Below, in pieces: positions 32,258-40,151 of a DNA stretch of 64,000 bases. The notes under the pieces were generated by a model. It was not told where the DNA came from. It ran no database searches and saw only the letters and a list, made by a program, of their open reading frames with translations. The DNA is taken from contig CAVSZA010000052.1 in assembly GCA_963732095.1 (NCBI GenBank), positions 186,001 through 250,000 of the forward strand. The letters run 5' to 3'. A program made the position numbers and the translations under genes. Source of the stretch: AP-15 sp963732095. Its GTDB lineage: Bacteria > Pseudomonadota > Alphaproteobacteria > ATCC43930 > CGMCC-115725. Numbering within the stretch: the first letter of the stretch is position 1; every line of letters starts with the position of its first letter.

Positions 32258-33069
32258 ATGCTCCAGATGGGCCTGAAGGACAAGGTCGCGATCGTCACGG
32301 GGCCGGCTCGCGCGGTGACGGCATCGGCAATGGCAGGGCGGCCGCCATACTGCTCGCGCGGGAAGGCGTCAAAGTGGCGTTGCTCGATGCGATGGAAGAG
32401 TGGGCCCAGGCGACCAAGGCAATGATCGATGCGGAGGGCGGCGCGTCGATGGTCGTCGTCGCTGATGTGGCCGATCCGGTTTCGAGCGCGGCTTCCGTCA
32501 ACGCGACAGTCGACGCCTGGGGCCGGCTCGACATTCTTGTAAACAACGTCGGCATCGGCGGGCCCATCGGCAATGCGGTCGATGTCGACCTTGCGGCATG
32601 GGACGCCGCCATGCGCGTCAACGTGACGTCGATGATGCTGATGGCAAAGCACGCCATTCCGGAAATGCGAAAGCGGGGTTCCGGTTCGATTGTCAATATC
32701 GCCTCGATCGACGGGCTGCGCGGCGGTAATCCAAGCCTGTTCTACTCGACATCCAAGGGCGCTGTTGTCAACATGACGCGCTCGATAGCGGCCCACCACG
32801 GGCCGGAGGGCATCCGCGTCAATTGCATTGCGCCCGGCTACGTCTATACCCCCATGGTCTATTCCCGCGGCATGGAGCCGGAATTGCGTGAGGCGCGCCG
32901 CAAGAACACTCTGTTGCACACCGAGGGTACCGGCTGGGACGTCGGCAATGCCGTCGTGTATCTAGTGTCCGATCAGTCGGCCTGGGTGACAGGCGTCATC
33001 CTGTCGATCGACGCCGGCTCCATGGCCGGTACGGTGGGTAACACAACGCCGCCACGCGCGTTCGAGTAA
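32258..33069 (+). pseudogene. Short-chain dehydrogenase/reductase, frameshifted in the cofactor loop
   Basis: An SDR of about 270 residues. ATG 32258 (GAGGAG upstream) gives MLQMGLKDKVAIVTG, and the next frame continues AGSRGDGIGNGRAAAILLAR, so the TGxxxxGIG cofactor loop is split by a missing G (four G where five are needed, near 32299-32302). All else is intact: VADVADP, LVNNVGIGGPIG, the catalytic Ser in VNIASIDGLRG, YSTSKGAVVNMTRS (Tyr and Lys) and RVNCIAPGYVYTPM. The likely reaction is NAD(P)-dependent oxidation of a hydroxyl group. If the indel is a sequencing error it is a normal gene. Confidence 0.82.
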
Positions 33070-33347
33070 TCCAGATAAAGCGGGAAGAAATGGCTAGCGC
33101 GGCGGATCGCCATGAGCTGCGCGAGGGGGCCTTCCTCGTCCTCGCCCATCAGCGGCGAGTAGCCCGCGACATCGGCCCGCCAGGATGGCCGCCAGCCGGC
33201 GCTCGACGCGCGCTCGGGAAGTCATGTTTACAAATTACCGCAACGAGGGCCGAGCTTCAGCTTTTTGTTGGGCATGGATTGCCTATGGCGGTATGTCTAT
33301 CGTCTGAAGCGGAAGGGCGAAATGCCGGGTGGGGAAGGAGGGAGAGA
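33070..33347. other. Spacer upstream of the FAH-family gene
   Basis: A frame from ATG 33090 (GGGAAGAA upstream; MASAADRHELREGAFLVLAH) runs in frame into the next gene but its product after residue 45 is unconserved. It may be a fragment of another gene, and GGAAGGAGGGAGAG at 33334-33346 is the true ribosome site of the hydrolase. Confidence 0.4.
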
Positions 33348-34133
33348 ATGCGCTGGATACGTTACGAGACCAACGGGCAGCCGGTTTACGGGATCCTCGA
33401 GGGCGACATGGTCACCGAAGTGGGCGGCGATCCGTTTGCCGGGTACGAGAAGACGACGACGCGCCGGCCATTGTCGTCGGTCAAGCTGCTGGTGCCAGTC
33501 GAGCCGCGCACCTTCTATTGCGCCGGGCTCAATTACGCCGAACACGTCATCGAGGCGGCCAAAAAGCGCGGGGAGACGCCGAAATTGCCCGAGGCGGCGG
33601 ATATCGGTTATCGCGCCAATAATGCGCTGATCGCGCATGGCGAGCCGATCGTGATCCCGTCGGATGCGACCGAGCGCGTGCAGTACGAAGGCGAGCTCGT
33701 CGCGGTGATCGGCAAGAAAGCGAAGCACCTGTCCGAGAATGACGCGCTGTCCTGCGTGCTCGGCTGGACAATCGGCAACGATATGAGCGAGCGCACCTGG
33801 CAATCCGGCGACCGGACCATGTGGCGCGCCAAGAACACCGATACCTTCAAGCCGATGGGACCATGGATCGAAACCGATTTCGATCTCGACGCGGCGCAGA
33901 CGATCATCCGCGTCAATGGCGGCGAAAGGTTCCGCTTCAAAACCAACAGCATGATCTTTGGCCCCGCCACCTTCATCAGCCGGATGTCGCGATACCTGAC
34001 GCTCTACCCGGGCGACGTCGTGTGGATGGGCACCGAAGGCGCGCCTGAAAATCTGAGGCACGGCGACACCGTCGAGATCGAGATCACCGGCGTCGGCACG
34101 TTGCGGAACCCGGTGGTTCGCGAGGGCCGGTAG
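33348..34133 (+). CDS. Fumarylacetoacetate hydrolase (FAH) family protein
   Basis: A 261-residue enzyme of the FAH superfamily, which contains hydrolases, decarboxylases and isomerases acting on beta-diketo acids in aromatic and sugar catabolism. ATG 33348 follows a strong GGAGGGAGAG site. Family segments are FYCAGLNYAEHVIEAAKKRG, VQYEGELVAVIGKKAKHLSE (metal-binding Glu), VLGWTIGNDMSERTWQ and TDTFKPMGPWIETD, with the final YLTLYPGDVVWMGTEGAPEN typical of the group. No other pathway genes are beside it. The upstream SDR could oxidise a related intermediate. Confidence 0.92.
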   Translation: MRWIRYETNGQPVYGILEGDMVTEVGGDPFAGYEKTTTRRPLSSVKLLVPVEPRTFYCAGLNYAEHVIEAAKKRGETPKLPEAADIGYRANNALIAHGEPIVIPSDATERVQYEGELVAVIGKKAKHLSENDALSCVLGWTIGNDMSERTWQSGDRTMWRAKNTDTFKPMGPWIETDFDLDAAQTIIRVNGGERFRFKTNSMIFGPATFISRMSRYLTLYPGDVVWMGTEGAPENLRHGDTVEIEITGVGTLRNPVVREGR

Positions 34134-34275
34134 CCGTTATCGAACGTCGGCTTACCGAATAGCTGGGCTTACCGGAAGAAACGCATCGAAGAACCCGCTG
34201 GGCTGTGCAAACGCGGCCTTCCGCCCCGCAATACTGCTCAATCATGAGAGCTGCCGTCCCGAGGGATCGCTGTAG

Positions 34276-35910
34276 ATGACCACAAACGAGGCAATCATAG
34301 GACCCGCCGTTGCCCGACGGCAACAGGAGAATGGCTTGAACAAGCGATTGTTTTTCGACTTGCTCGCCATTCTTGCACTTGCCGCCCTGGTTCGCTTGGC
34401 CTTTTTTTCTGAAGCGCTGGGGAGTGATGAAATCGTCTATCTCACCCGCGCTCAACATATTCTCCATGGGGAGTATCCACAGGCCGCTTACATCGGCGCC
34501 ATGCGCGATGGGATCAACATTTTTCTTGCAGCTTCGATACTTCTGTTCGGGAGCGGGATAGGGGGCGCGAGCGGGTTGTTCTTCGCCTGCTCGCTGGGCC
34601 AAGTCGTTCTTGCCTTCGGCTTCGGTTACATTCTTTGGGGCCGTCGCGCCGCAATCTGGGCGGCGCTTGGCATGGCGGCGCTGCCAATAGAAATCAGCAT
34701 AGCGGGAGGTCTAGGCCCCGATCCTTACCTTGAGTTTGTTATCACCTGCTCTATTCTTGTTTTTTATTTCGCCGAGCGGAGAGGTCGGGCGGCGCTTTAC
34801 CTGGTGGCCGGCCTTCTTGCTGGCTGGGTGTTCTGGATAAAGCCGCCGGCCATCGTTTACGTTTTGGTCATTCCATTGCTGGTCCTGGCCGACCATCGCC
34901 GGTGTGCGAAATGGCTGTGGTTCGTCAGCGGCGGCATGGTATTATTAATAGCGCATCTCGCTCTATTCTGGGTAATTTATGGGCATCCGGCCTATTTTTT
35001 TTACAGCTACTACGATTATGTAAAAGAAACGTATGTCGCCGGAGATTTTACGAATACATCATTGTGGGCATATGTCGTATGGCTGTTCGTCAAAATCTAT
35101 CACACCGGCCTGCTCGGTTGGTTGGCCTTGGCCGGTTGGATCCGAGGTTTGATGCAACGTAATCAGCCCGAAATTCGCTTTGTTATGATCTGGGGTTTGG
35201 GGTTGCTTCTGATATTTTCGGCCCTGCCAATTTCGTTGTCACCGCTAAAATTCATTGCAAAGCAGTCGAACTACATGTCCATTTTTATGCTGCCCTTGGC
35301 GTTGATGGCAGGTTGGTTCTTGGCGCAACGAGGCCGGACGATCGCGTTTCTGCTGGGTGGAGCGATGATCGCGTCGGGCATACCCCTTGCAGCGCTGGAG
35401 CAGCAGGTAATCAGCGTTGTGACGGTCAACGGCCGCTCGGCTGCGGTCTTCGCCGAGGCCCATACTGGTACGCCGGTGTTTGGTCCGCTGACTGCGCAGC
35501 GTCAGAGCAAGCTCCAGCGTCTGCTGCGAGGGTCATTGGATCCCAGCAGCGACGTCCGTCCGCTTGCCGATCTGGCCGGGCTGCCGCTCGCCGACGGTGC
35601 GGCGGACGACATCGTCGCCTACGTCATCGAGGATCCTCAGATGGGCAACTGGCCCGAGGCTCGGCGCGAACCGGCTATACCAGAGTTGAAAAAATGCCGG
35701 GCCTGGGTCGGTCAGCTCGAAGGGAGTGACCTCGGGTACGGGCGACTGGTGCTTGGGGGATTGCGGGGCATAATTATCTCTCTTTTGCCGGGGGACAGCG
35801 CGGATCGGACTTTGAGCGCCACCGATCCGATCTGGACCGTCGCCAGGGGCGACGTCTATGCCGTCACTCGTGACTGCGCTTTATCAACGCGCACCTTGCA
35901 AGCCGGCTAG
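34276..35910 (+). CDS. GT39/ArnT-like membrane glycosyltransferase
   Basis: A 544-residue multi-helix protein. After the first membrane segment (LFFDLLAILALAALVRLAFF) it has the acidic SDE motif Asp51-Glu52, the catalytic pair of GT-C transferases that use polyprenyl-phosphate sugars (PMT, ArnT). About eleven hydrophobic segments follow, then a hydrophilic C-terminal domain from about residue 390 (EAHTGTPVFGPLTAQRQSKL). Likely role: adding a sugar to lipid A, a lipid or a protein on the periplasmic side. Base composition is lower in GC (many TTT, ATT codons around 34960-35070) than its neighbours, suggesting transfer. It stands alone. Confidence 0.8.
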   Translation: MTTNEAIIGPAVARRQQENGLNKRLFFDLLAILALAALVRLAFFSEALGSDEIVYLTRAQHILHGEYPQAAYIGAMRDGINIFLAASILLFGSGIGGASGLFFACSLGQVVLAFGFGYILWGRRAAIWAALGMAALPIEISIAGGLGPDPYLEFVITCSILVFYFAERRGRAALYLVAGLLAGWVFWIKPPAIVYVLVIPLLVLADHRRCAKWLWFVSGGMVLLIAHLALFWVIYGHPAYFFYSYYDYVKETYVAGDFTNTSLWAYVVWLFVKIYHTGLLGWLALAGWIRGLMQRNQPEIRFVMIWGLGLLLIFSALPISLSPLKFIAKQSNYMSIFMLPLALMAGWFLAQRGRTIAFLLGGAMIASGIPLAALEQQVISVVTVNGRSAAVFAEAHTGTPVFGPLTAQRQSKLQRLLRGSLDPSSDVRPLADLAGLPLADGAADDIVAYVIEDPQMGNWPEARREPAIPELKKCRAWVGQLEGSDLGYGRLVLGGLRGIIISLLPGDSADRTLSATDPIWTVARGDVYAVTRDCALSTRTLQAG

Positions 35911-36089
35911 ACCATGCCGAATGCGGACCCCGCAGGCAAACTTATCCGTTGTTCCATCCGGCGGCGCGGCGCAGTCGCGCATCTTGAGGTCGAGAGCGTC
36001 GAAGGGGTTACCGAAGAAACTGAAGCGAAACACAGTGAGGGCGATCGCCAAGCGGCGAAAGATGGCGATTCCCGGCGGCGCCGAGGCCT
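35911..36089. other. Spacer after the glycosyltransferase gene
   Basis: Minus-strand codons read protein-like in one frame (IAIFRRLAIALTVFRFSFFG and NPFDALDLKMRDCAAPP, 35930-36075), but there is no start with a ribosome site and I do not recognise it. Probably another gene fragment. Confidence 0.35.
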
Positions 36090-36326
36090 AACCCTAACCG
36101 CCGGTTCTTTGATCGGCGCCAGCAACCGCCCCTCGCGCAATTCATCGCTGACGAGCGCCAAGGGACCCATTGCCACACCAAGCCCCTCGATCGCTGCTTG
36201 GATCGCGAAGTAGAAATGCTCGAAGACGTGATCACGCGCCGGCTTTAGATCTGGCACGCCGGCAGTAGTCAGCCACCGCAGCCACATTTGGCTTCGCGTC
36301 GCGGCATGGAGCAGCGTCTGCCGCGC
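36090..36326 (-). pseudogene. LysR-type regulator fragment (GcvA-like effector domain)
   Basis: A piece of the effector-binding domain only: TLLHAATRSQMWLRWLTTAG, VPDLKPARDHVFEHFYFAIQ, AAIEGLGVAMGPLALVSDEL and REGRLLAPIKEP. GcvA-type LysR regulators have exactly this order. The N-terminal helix-turn-helix and the first half of the effector domain are missing, and the frame is lost after the last segment. It is joined at its upstream end to a transporter fragment in a different frame. Confidence 0.8.
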
Positions 36327-36331
36327 GAGAT

Positions 36332-36497
36332 CCGCCGGCCGCGAAAGCCGTCACCATCAGCCCCGTTGCCGTGCTGCTCTGCAGGATCGACGTCACCCCC
36401 AAACCGGCCAGAAAGGCGCTGAACCGGTTGCCGAGCGCGTAGCTCAGGATGCGCCGTAGCTGAGGGCCGAAGGCGCGCGTGATCCCGGTCTGGACCT
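36332..36497 (-). pseudogene. Na/Pi cotransporter (NptA-like) fragment
   Basis: About 55 codons: TGITRAFGPQLRRILSYALG, NRFSAFLAGLGVTSILQSST and ATGLMVTAFAAGG. The QSST repeat and preceding helix are a hallmark of Na/Pi cotransporters. Only the first helical repeat remains. It abuts the LysR fragment within a few bases (36326-36332), so two unrelated genes were fused by deletion. Confidence 0.75.
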
Positions 36498-36653
36498 ACC
36501 CAGTTATTATTATACGCCCTCGGCGCGTCGAGCGGGACGCCACAATCCGCGGCGGAGAGTGAGCTCGCCACCCCGGCAATTCGCCGCTCGGGGCCCGCAC
36601 CCGGCTGCCGCTTTAGGAGAATTCGCCGTACCCGACGGTGCGCCGGGGCCGAT

Positions 36654-37379
36654 TCAGCGGATCGGCTTCCATTCTTTGCTGAACGTCCGGTCGCGGAATG
36701 CGACAGAGAGCAGGTTGACGAGCCACATCGCGATTAATTGCGGGTGGCCGACCTGATGGCCGCGCCGACCGCTGTGCAGCACGCGAAGTTTGGGAGCGAT
36801 CGTCGTTCGGCCGATCCGCGAAAGACGGCGAAACATGTCGGTGTCTTCGAACGCGATGAGATCCGCACGGAAGCCGCCCAGGCGAGCGAACGCCTCTCGC
36901 CGGATCATCTGAAATTCGCCGAACGAAGCCCCTCGTTTCAAAATGTTATTGGCGACCCGCAGACCAAGATTGGCGATGCCCGAGACGAGCTTGTCGCCAA
37001 GCGTCTCGTCCGCCGGGAACACGCGAAGGTACGCAGTCAGCCCGACCAACCCCGGGTCTCTCTCAAAATGCGCGAGCGCCTGTGCAAAGAACCGGTCCGG
37101 CTCGGGGATAATACAGTCGGCATCGAGAAAGACGAGAAAATCGCCGGCAGCAACCTTGGCGCCGTCGTTACGCCCTTGCCCAATTGTCTGACGGCCTGCG
37201 CCCGCATACACGACGACAGTGTTCGCATATCGGGCGGCCAATTCGGCCGTCCGGTCGGAACTGCCCCCGTCCGAGACGATCAGCTCATGCGGCAGGGTGA
37301 GTGTCGCTGCAAGCGTTCGCAGCGTCGATTCGATGATCTTCGCCTCGTTCAAGGTCGGAATGATGATCGAAATGATCAC
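36654..37379 (-). CDS. Family 2 glycosyltransferase
   Basis: A 241-residue GT-A enzyme. GTG 37379 is preferred because it overlaps the stop codon of the upstream hydroxylase gene (GTGA, 37376-37379) and starts the natural strand VIISIIIPTLNEAKIIESTL. Present are the nucleotide-sugar Asp in LIVSDGGSSDRT, the DxD-like FLDADCIIPEPDRF, and the acceptor-side FEDTDMFRRLSRIGR. The LGDKLVSGIANLGLRVANNI stretch is like TIGR04283-type transferases. There are no strong membrane segments. Coupled translation with the fatty-acid hydroxylase suggests a joint role in lipid modification. Confidence 0.9.
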   Translation of the reverse strand: MIISIIIPTLNEAKIIESTLRTLAATLTLPHELIVSDGGSSDRTAELAARYANTVVVYAGAGRQTIGQGRNDGAKVAAGDFLVFLDADCIIPEPDRFFAQALAHFERDPGLVGLTAYLRVFPADETLGDKLVSGIANLGLRVANNILKRGASFGEFQMIRREAFARLGGFRADLIAFEDTDMFRRLSRIGRTTIAPKLRVLHSGRRGHQVGHPQLIAMWLVNLLSVAFRDRTFSKEWKPIR

Positions 37380-38110
37380 GCTGCCGGGCGGTCCAAGAAG
37401 GTGCCGAAGAGGCGGTCCCAAATGTTGAAATATTGCCCGAAATTGTAGCGAAAGCGGGTGTGGTGCAGGTCGTGGTGGGTCACCGCATTGAGGTATTTAA
37501 AAAACCAATGGTTCTGTGAGGCTTGCGGGACAAATTCGTGCCCGCAATGCCCGGCGGCGTTGACGATCCCGTCGAACAACAGATAGGCGAGCAACGTCGC
37601 CGGGTGTAGCGGCAGAAAGAAGATCACCAGGGCGAAGAAGCCGAACTGTGAAATGGTTTCGAGCGGCTGGAACGACAGAATTGACCAGGGGGTCGGTGTG
37701 ATCGATTTGTGGTGCCCCGCGTGGACCGCCTTGAACAGCGGAGCGAGGTGCATCAATCGGTGGGTGCTGTAAAAATAAATGTCATGCAGGACCACCGTGG
37801 CGGCGAACCCCGCGGCCACCCACCACCACGGGTGCTCCCCGAAGTCGAAATAGAGCGCCGTCGCACCGTTCATGGCCGCGTGATAGACGATCAGGGAATA
37901 AACCGAGAACAGCAGCAGCGCCGAGACCGAGTGGCGAATCTCGCGACGGATATTCTCCGGCCGAGGCCGCCGCTTCTGGATCCGCATGGCTTCGGTCGCC
38001 GGACTGCGGCACCTGAAAAACAGATAGTGGAACAAGCCCGCAGGAAGGAGATAGGCGGTAACTAGAAGCAACACAAAGATCACGCAATACTCGGTCGCAC
38101 AGGTCAGCAT
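37376..38110 (-). CDS. Fatty-acid hydroxylase / sterol desaturase superfamily protein
   Basis: A 244-residue integral membrane di-iron oxygenase. The eight-histidine pattern is intact: HDIYFYSTHRLMH, HAGHHKS and THHDLHHTRFRYNFGQYFN, plus HCGHEF. Four hydrophobic segments surround them, beginning CATEYCVIFVLLLVTAYLLP. It hydroxylates or desaturates a lipid chain or isoprenoid using O2. It is translationally coupled to the GT2 gene downstream. Hopanoid or carotenoid substrates are possible given that hpnP is elsewhere in the window, but this is speculation. Starts at ATG 38110. Confidence 0.9.
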   Translation of the reverse strand: MLTCATEYCVIFVLLLVTAYLLPAGLFHYLFFRCRSPATEAMRIQKRRPRPENIRREIRHSVSALLLFSVYSLIVYHAAMNGATALYFDFGEHPWWWVAAGFAATVVLHDIYFYSTHRLMHLAPLFKAVHAGHHKSITPTPWSILSFQPLETISQFGFFALVIFFLPLHPATLLAYLLFDGIVNAAGHCGHEFVPQASQNHWFFKYLNAVTHHDLHHTRFRYNFGQYFNIWDRLFGTFLDRPAA

Positions 38111-38316
38111 TGATTCCCGATCACTCCTCCTTCGTGTTGACTTCGAGCTCGACGGAATATCACGTCACAATCTCGACACGTGGTCAACCCGACCCCACCC
38201 CGACCCCACGCTTCCCAATCCGAACATCCCTCCCCCTTTCCCGTCAATCCTCCTATCGAAAATTCTCTTCATCGACCCTGATGACCCTCGGTGGCTTCCG
38301 CTGTAGGCACTATTAT
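38111..38316. other. Intergenic region
   Basis: About 200 bp upstream of the hydroxylase gene, C-rich on the plus strand (CCCGACCCCACCCCGACCCC at 38189). Probable promoter region for the leftward hydroxylase-GT2 unit; no gene seen. Confidence 0.4.
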
Positions 38317-39375
38317 TCAGCCGGCTGGAATGGTCACTATGGCACCCGGTGCGTTTTGGGTCCGTGCAAGAGCCAGAAGAATCTGCAGGACGGTAAAGGC
38401 CAGTTTGCTGTCGAAGTCGTCTTCGGCAATCCAGAACCAGGTCCGGTGATATTGCACCGCGGTGAAGACATCCGCTGGCGCCGCAGCATCGGAATGGACG
38501 ATTACTACCGGCCGATGCTCGAGTCCGATGTTCCCCACGGTCGGAAAAGTAAGATGCCGAGCGACATCATCCGACGGGACATCGATCTGGAGGGCAAGTT
38601 GGCCGAGCGCGCCCAGCATCGAACGGGTAAGAAGCGCCACTTGCCCCGGTTCCGGGTTGACACCGTAAACGATTTCCGCCTCGCTCACACCCGGCGGCAT
38701 GCCCAGCAGCCGCTTCGTCTCGTCGACCACGCCCAAAAGATCCGGATCGCGTGTCGTCGCGATCGAATAGAAGACACGACCGCGATCGGAATCGCTGTGG
38801 TTGGCTGCGGGTGCGGCGTTATGCTCGAGCCTGACGCTCAGCAGACCCGCGATCTGCAAACGACGGAGATCTCTCAGCAGAAGAAAGAAATCAGGCGAAC
38901 CGGCGGCGCCCGTTAGCGTCAGCGCTACCGCGTTGCTAAGCCCGTTGATCGACTGCACACCCAGCCGGAACAGGACGTCGATGGGCAAACCACCCATGGC
39001 GAGCGGCAGAAGGTCGGCCGGCGACAGGGGCCGAATGAAGCTTTGTGCGAATTGCGCGCCGGAAAGCGGCTGGAATGTGAACGTCGGGCTCTGCTGGAGC
39101 TGTGCCGATGTGCTGCCGTTCAGGAAGGTGCTGGGATTTGCGGCCGGGAAGGCCTCGAAGCCGCCGGTCACGTTGCGCTGGAGCTGGTAGCCGGAGATGA
39201 CCTGCGTCGCTTGAAGAAGTATCGGCGAGTCGGCATAACGTAACCGCACGACATTGAGGAGCGTGTCGCTCTTTTCCGCATCCCCCAATGCTCGGGAATA
39301 GCCGAGCTGATCCTCATAGAACCGCGTGGCCCCAAAGCCAAAGCACCCGCACAGCCCCATGCAGCCCAAGAGCAT
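38317..39375 (-). CDS. Predicted outer-membrane lipoprotein of unknown function
   Basis: A 352-residue protein. ATG 39375 is preferred to the TTG 39429 because GGGGAG lies six bases upstream and a lipobox follows at once (MLLGCMGLCGCFGF). The mature part starts ATRFYEDQLGYSRALGDAEK, SDTLLNVVRLRYADSPILLQ, a pattern of uncharacterised alphaproteobacterial lipoproteins. It is rich in Leu/Ala/Gln with no repeats, and its end (FWIAEDDFDSKLAFTVLQIL) is helical. Its neighbour on the same strand is the MscS/cNMP channel with a HlyD remnant between. Function unknown. Confidence 0.75.
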   Translation of the reverse strand: MLLGCMGLCGCFGFGATRFYEDQLGYSRALGDAEKSDTLLNVVRLRYADSPILLQATQVISGYQLQRNVTGGFEAFPAANPSTFLNGSTSAQLQQSPTFTFQPLSGAQFAQSFIRPLSPADLLPLAMGGLPIDVLFRLGVQSINGLSNAVALTLTGAAGSPDFFLLLRDLRRLQIAGLLSVRLEHNAAPAANHSDSDRGRVFYSIATTRDPDLLGVVDETKRLLGMPPGVSEAEIVYGVNPEPGQVALLTRSMLGALGQLALQIDVPSDDVARHLTFPTVGNIGLEHRPVVIVHSDAAAPADVFTAVQYHRTWFWIAEDDFDSKLAFTVLQILLALARTQNAPGAIVTIPAG

Positions 39376-39480
39376 GATAACTCCCCTTCGCAGAGGCCTG
39401 GTTTGCCGTAAGCGCGCTGCGCTTAACAATGCGGGCGCCTTCTGACGGTTTCCAATGGGCAGGACATTGGGCGAACAACA

Positions 39481-40151
39481 CTATGAACCAAGAAATGGGG
39501 TCTTCTCAAAAAGCGTGATGCACAAGCCCTTACCGACATTCGCCCTCGGCGATCTCATGCTCATCGGCGATGAAGCCCTGACCGCCTCCTGATAGGCAAA
39601 ATTGGCCCAGTCGAGCCGCTTTTGAGCCAAGATCAGCGCGTCGCCGTCCTGGTCGAGCTTCGATTGGGGGGCAAACTGGTCGGCGGCGAGCTGCTTGGTT
39701 CGGTTATATAGGTCTGTTGCACGAGCGTGAGGTAGGCCGCGGCGCGGTCGATCTCGGCTTTGCGCTGGGCGATGGTCTCGGCACGCGTGCCGACGTTGAT
39801 GCGCGCCTGCTCGGCATCGCCGACCAGTGTTTCCGCTTCGGCCTCGTGCAGCTGGGCGACCAGCTCCGGGTTGTCCATCACCATTAGGGTCACGCCCGCC
39901 GCCACATCCTGATGGCGTGCGACCGGAACCTTTGCGAGGCGACTGGAGACCCGGGCTGCGATGTCGATGCGGGTGCTTTCCAGCCCTGCACGAGCGAGGG
40001 CTCGGGCGTGCAAGATACTGATCGCCAGCCCGATAATGGCGATGAAAAGAACTCCGGTGATAATCGCCCGGAGATTGAGATGCGCGGTGCGCCATCGGGC
40101 GACATCGGACCTTGGCGCGTTCCGGTCGAGGTTGGCTCACGGCTCGCTCAT
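39481..40151 (-). pseudogene. HlyD/EmrA-type membrane-fusion protein, truncated and frameshifted
   Basis: Begins at ATG 40151, overlapping the channel gene stop (ATGA), but codon 5 is a stop (MSEP*). Beyond it, NLRAIITGVLFIAIIGLAIS gives the membrane anchor, then SRLAKVPVARHQDVAAGVTL (first half of the biotinyl-lipoyl-like domain) and EAEAETLVGDAEQARINVGT, RAETIAQRKAEIDRAAAYLT begin the coiled-coil hairpin. Near 39710 the frame switches to NRTKQLAADQFAPQSKLDQD and LILAQKRLDWANFAYQEAV, then ends without the second barrel half. It is the N-terminal half only. Efflux partners are missing. Confidence 0.8.

Noticed and set aside
36738..37448. 236-codon plus-strand frame
   Set aside because: Antisense to the GT2 and hydroxylase genes, which are translationally coupled and have clear families.
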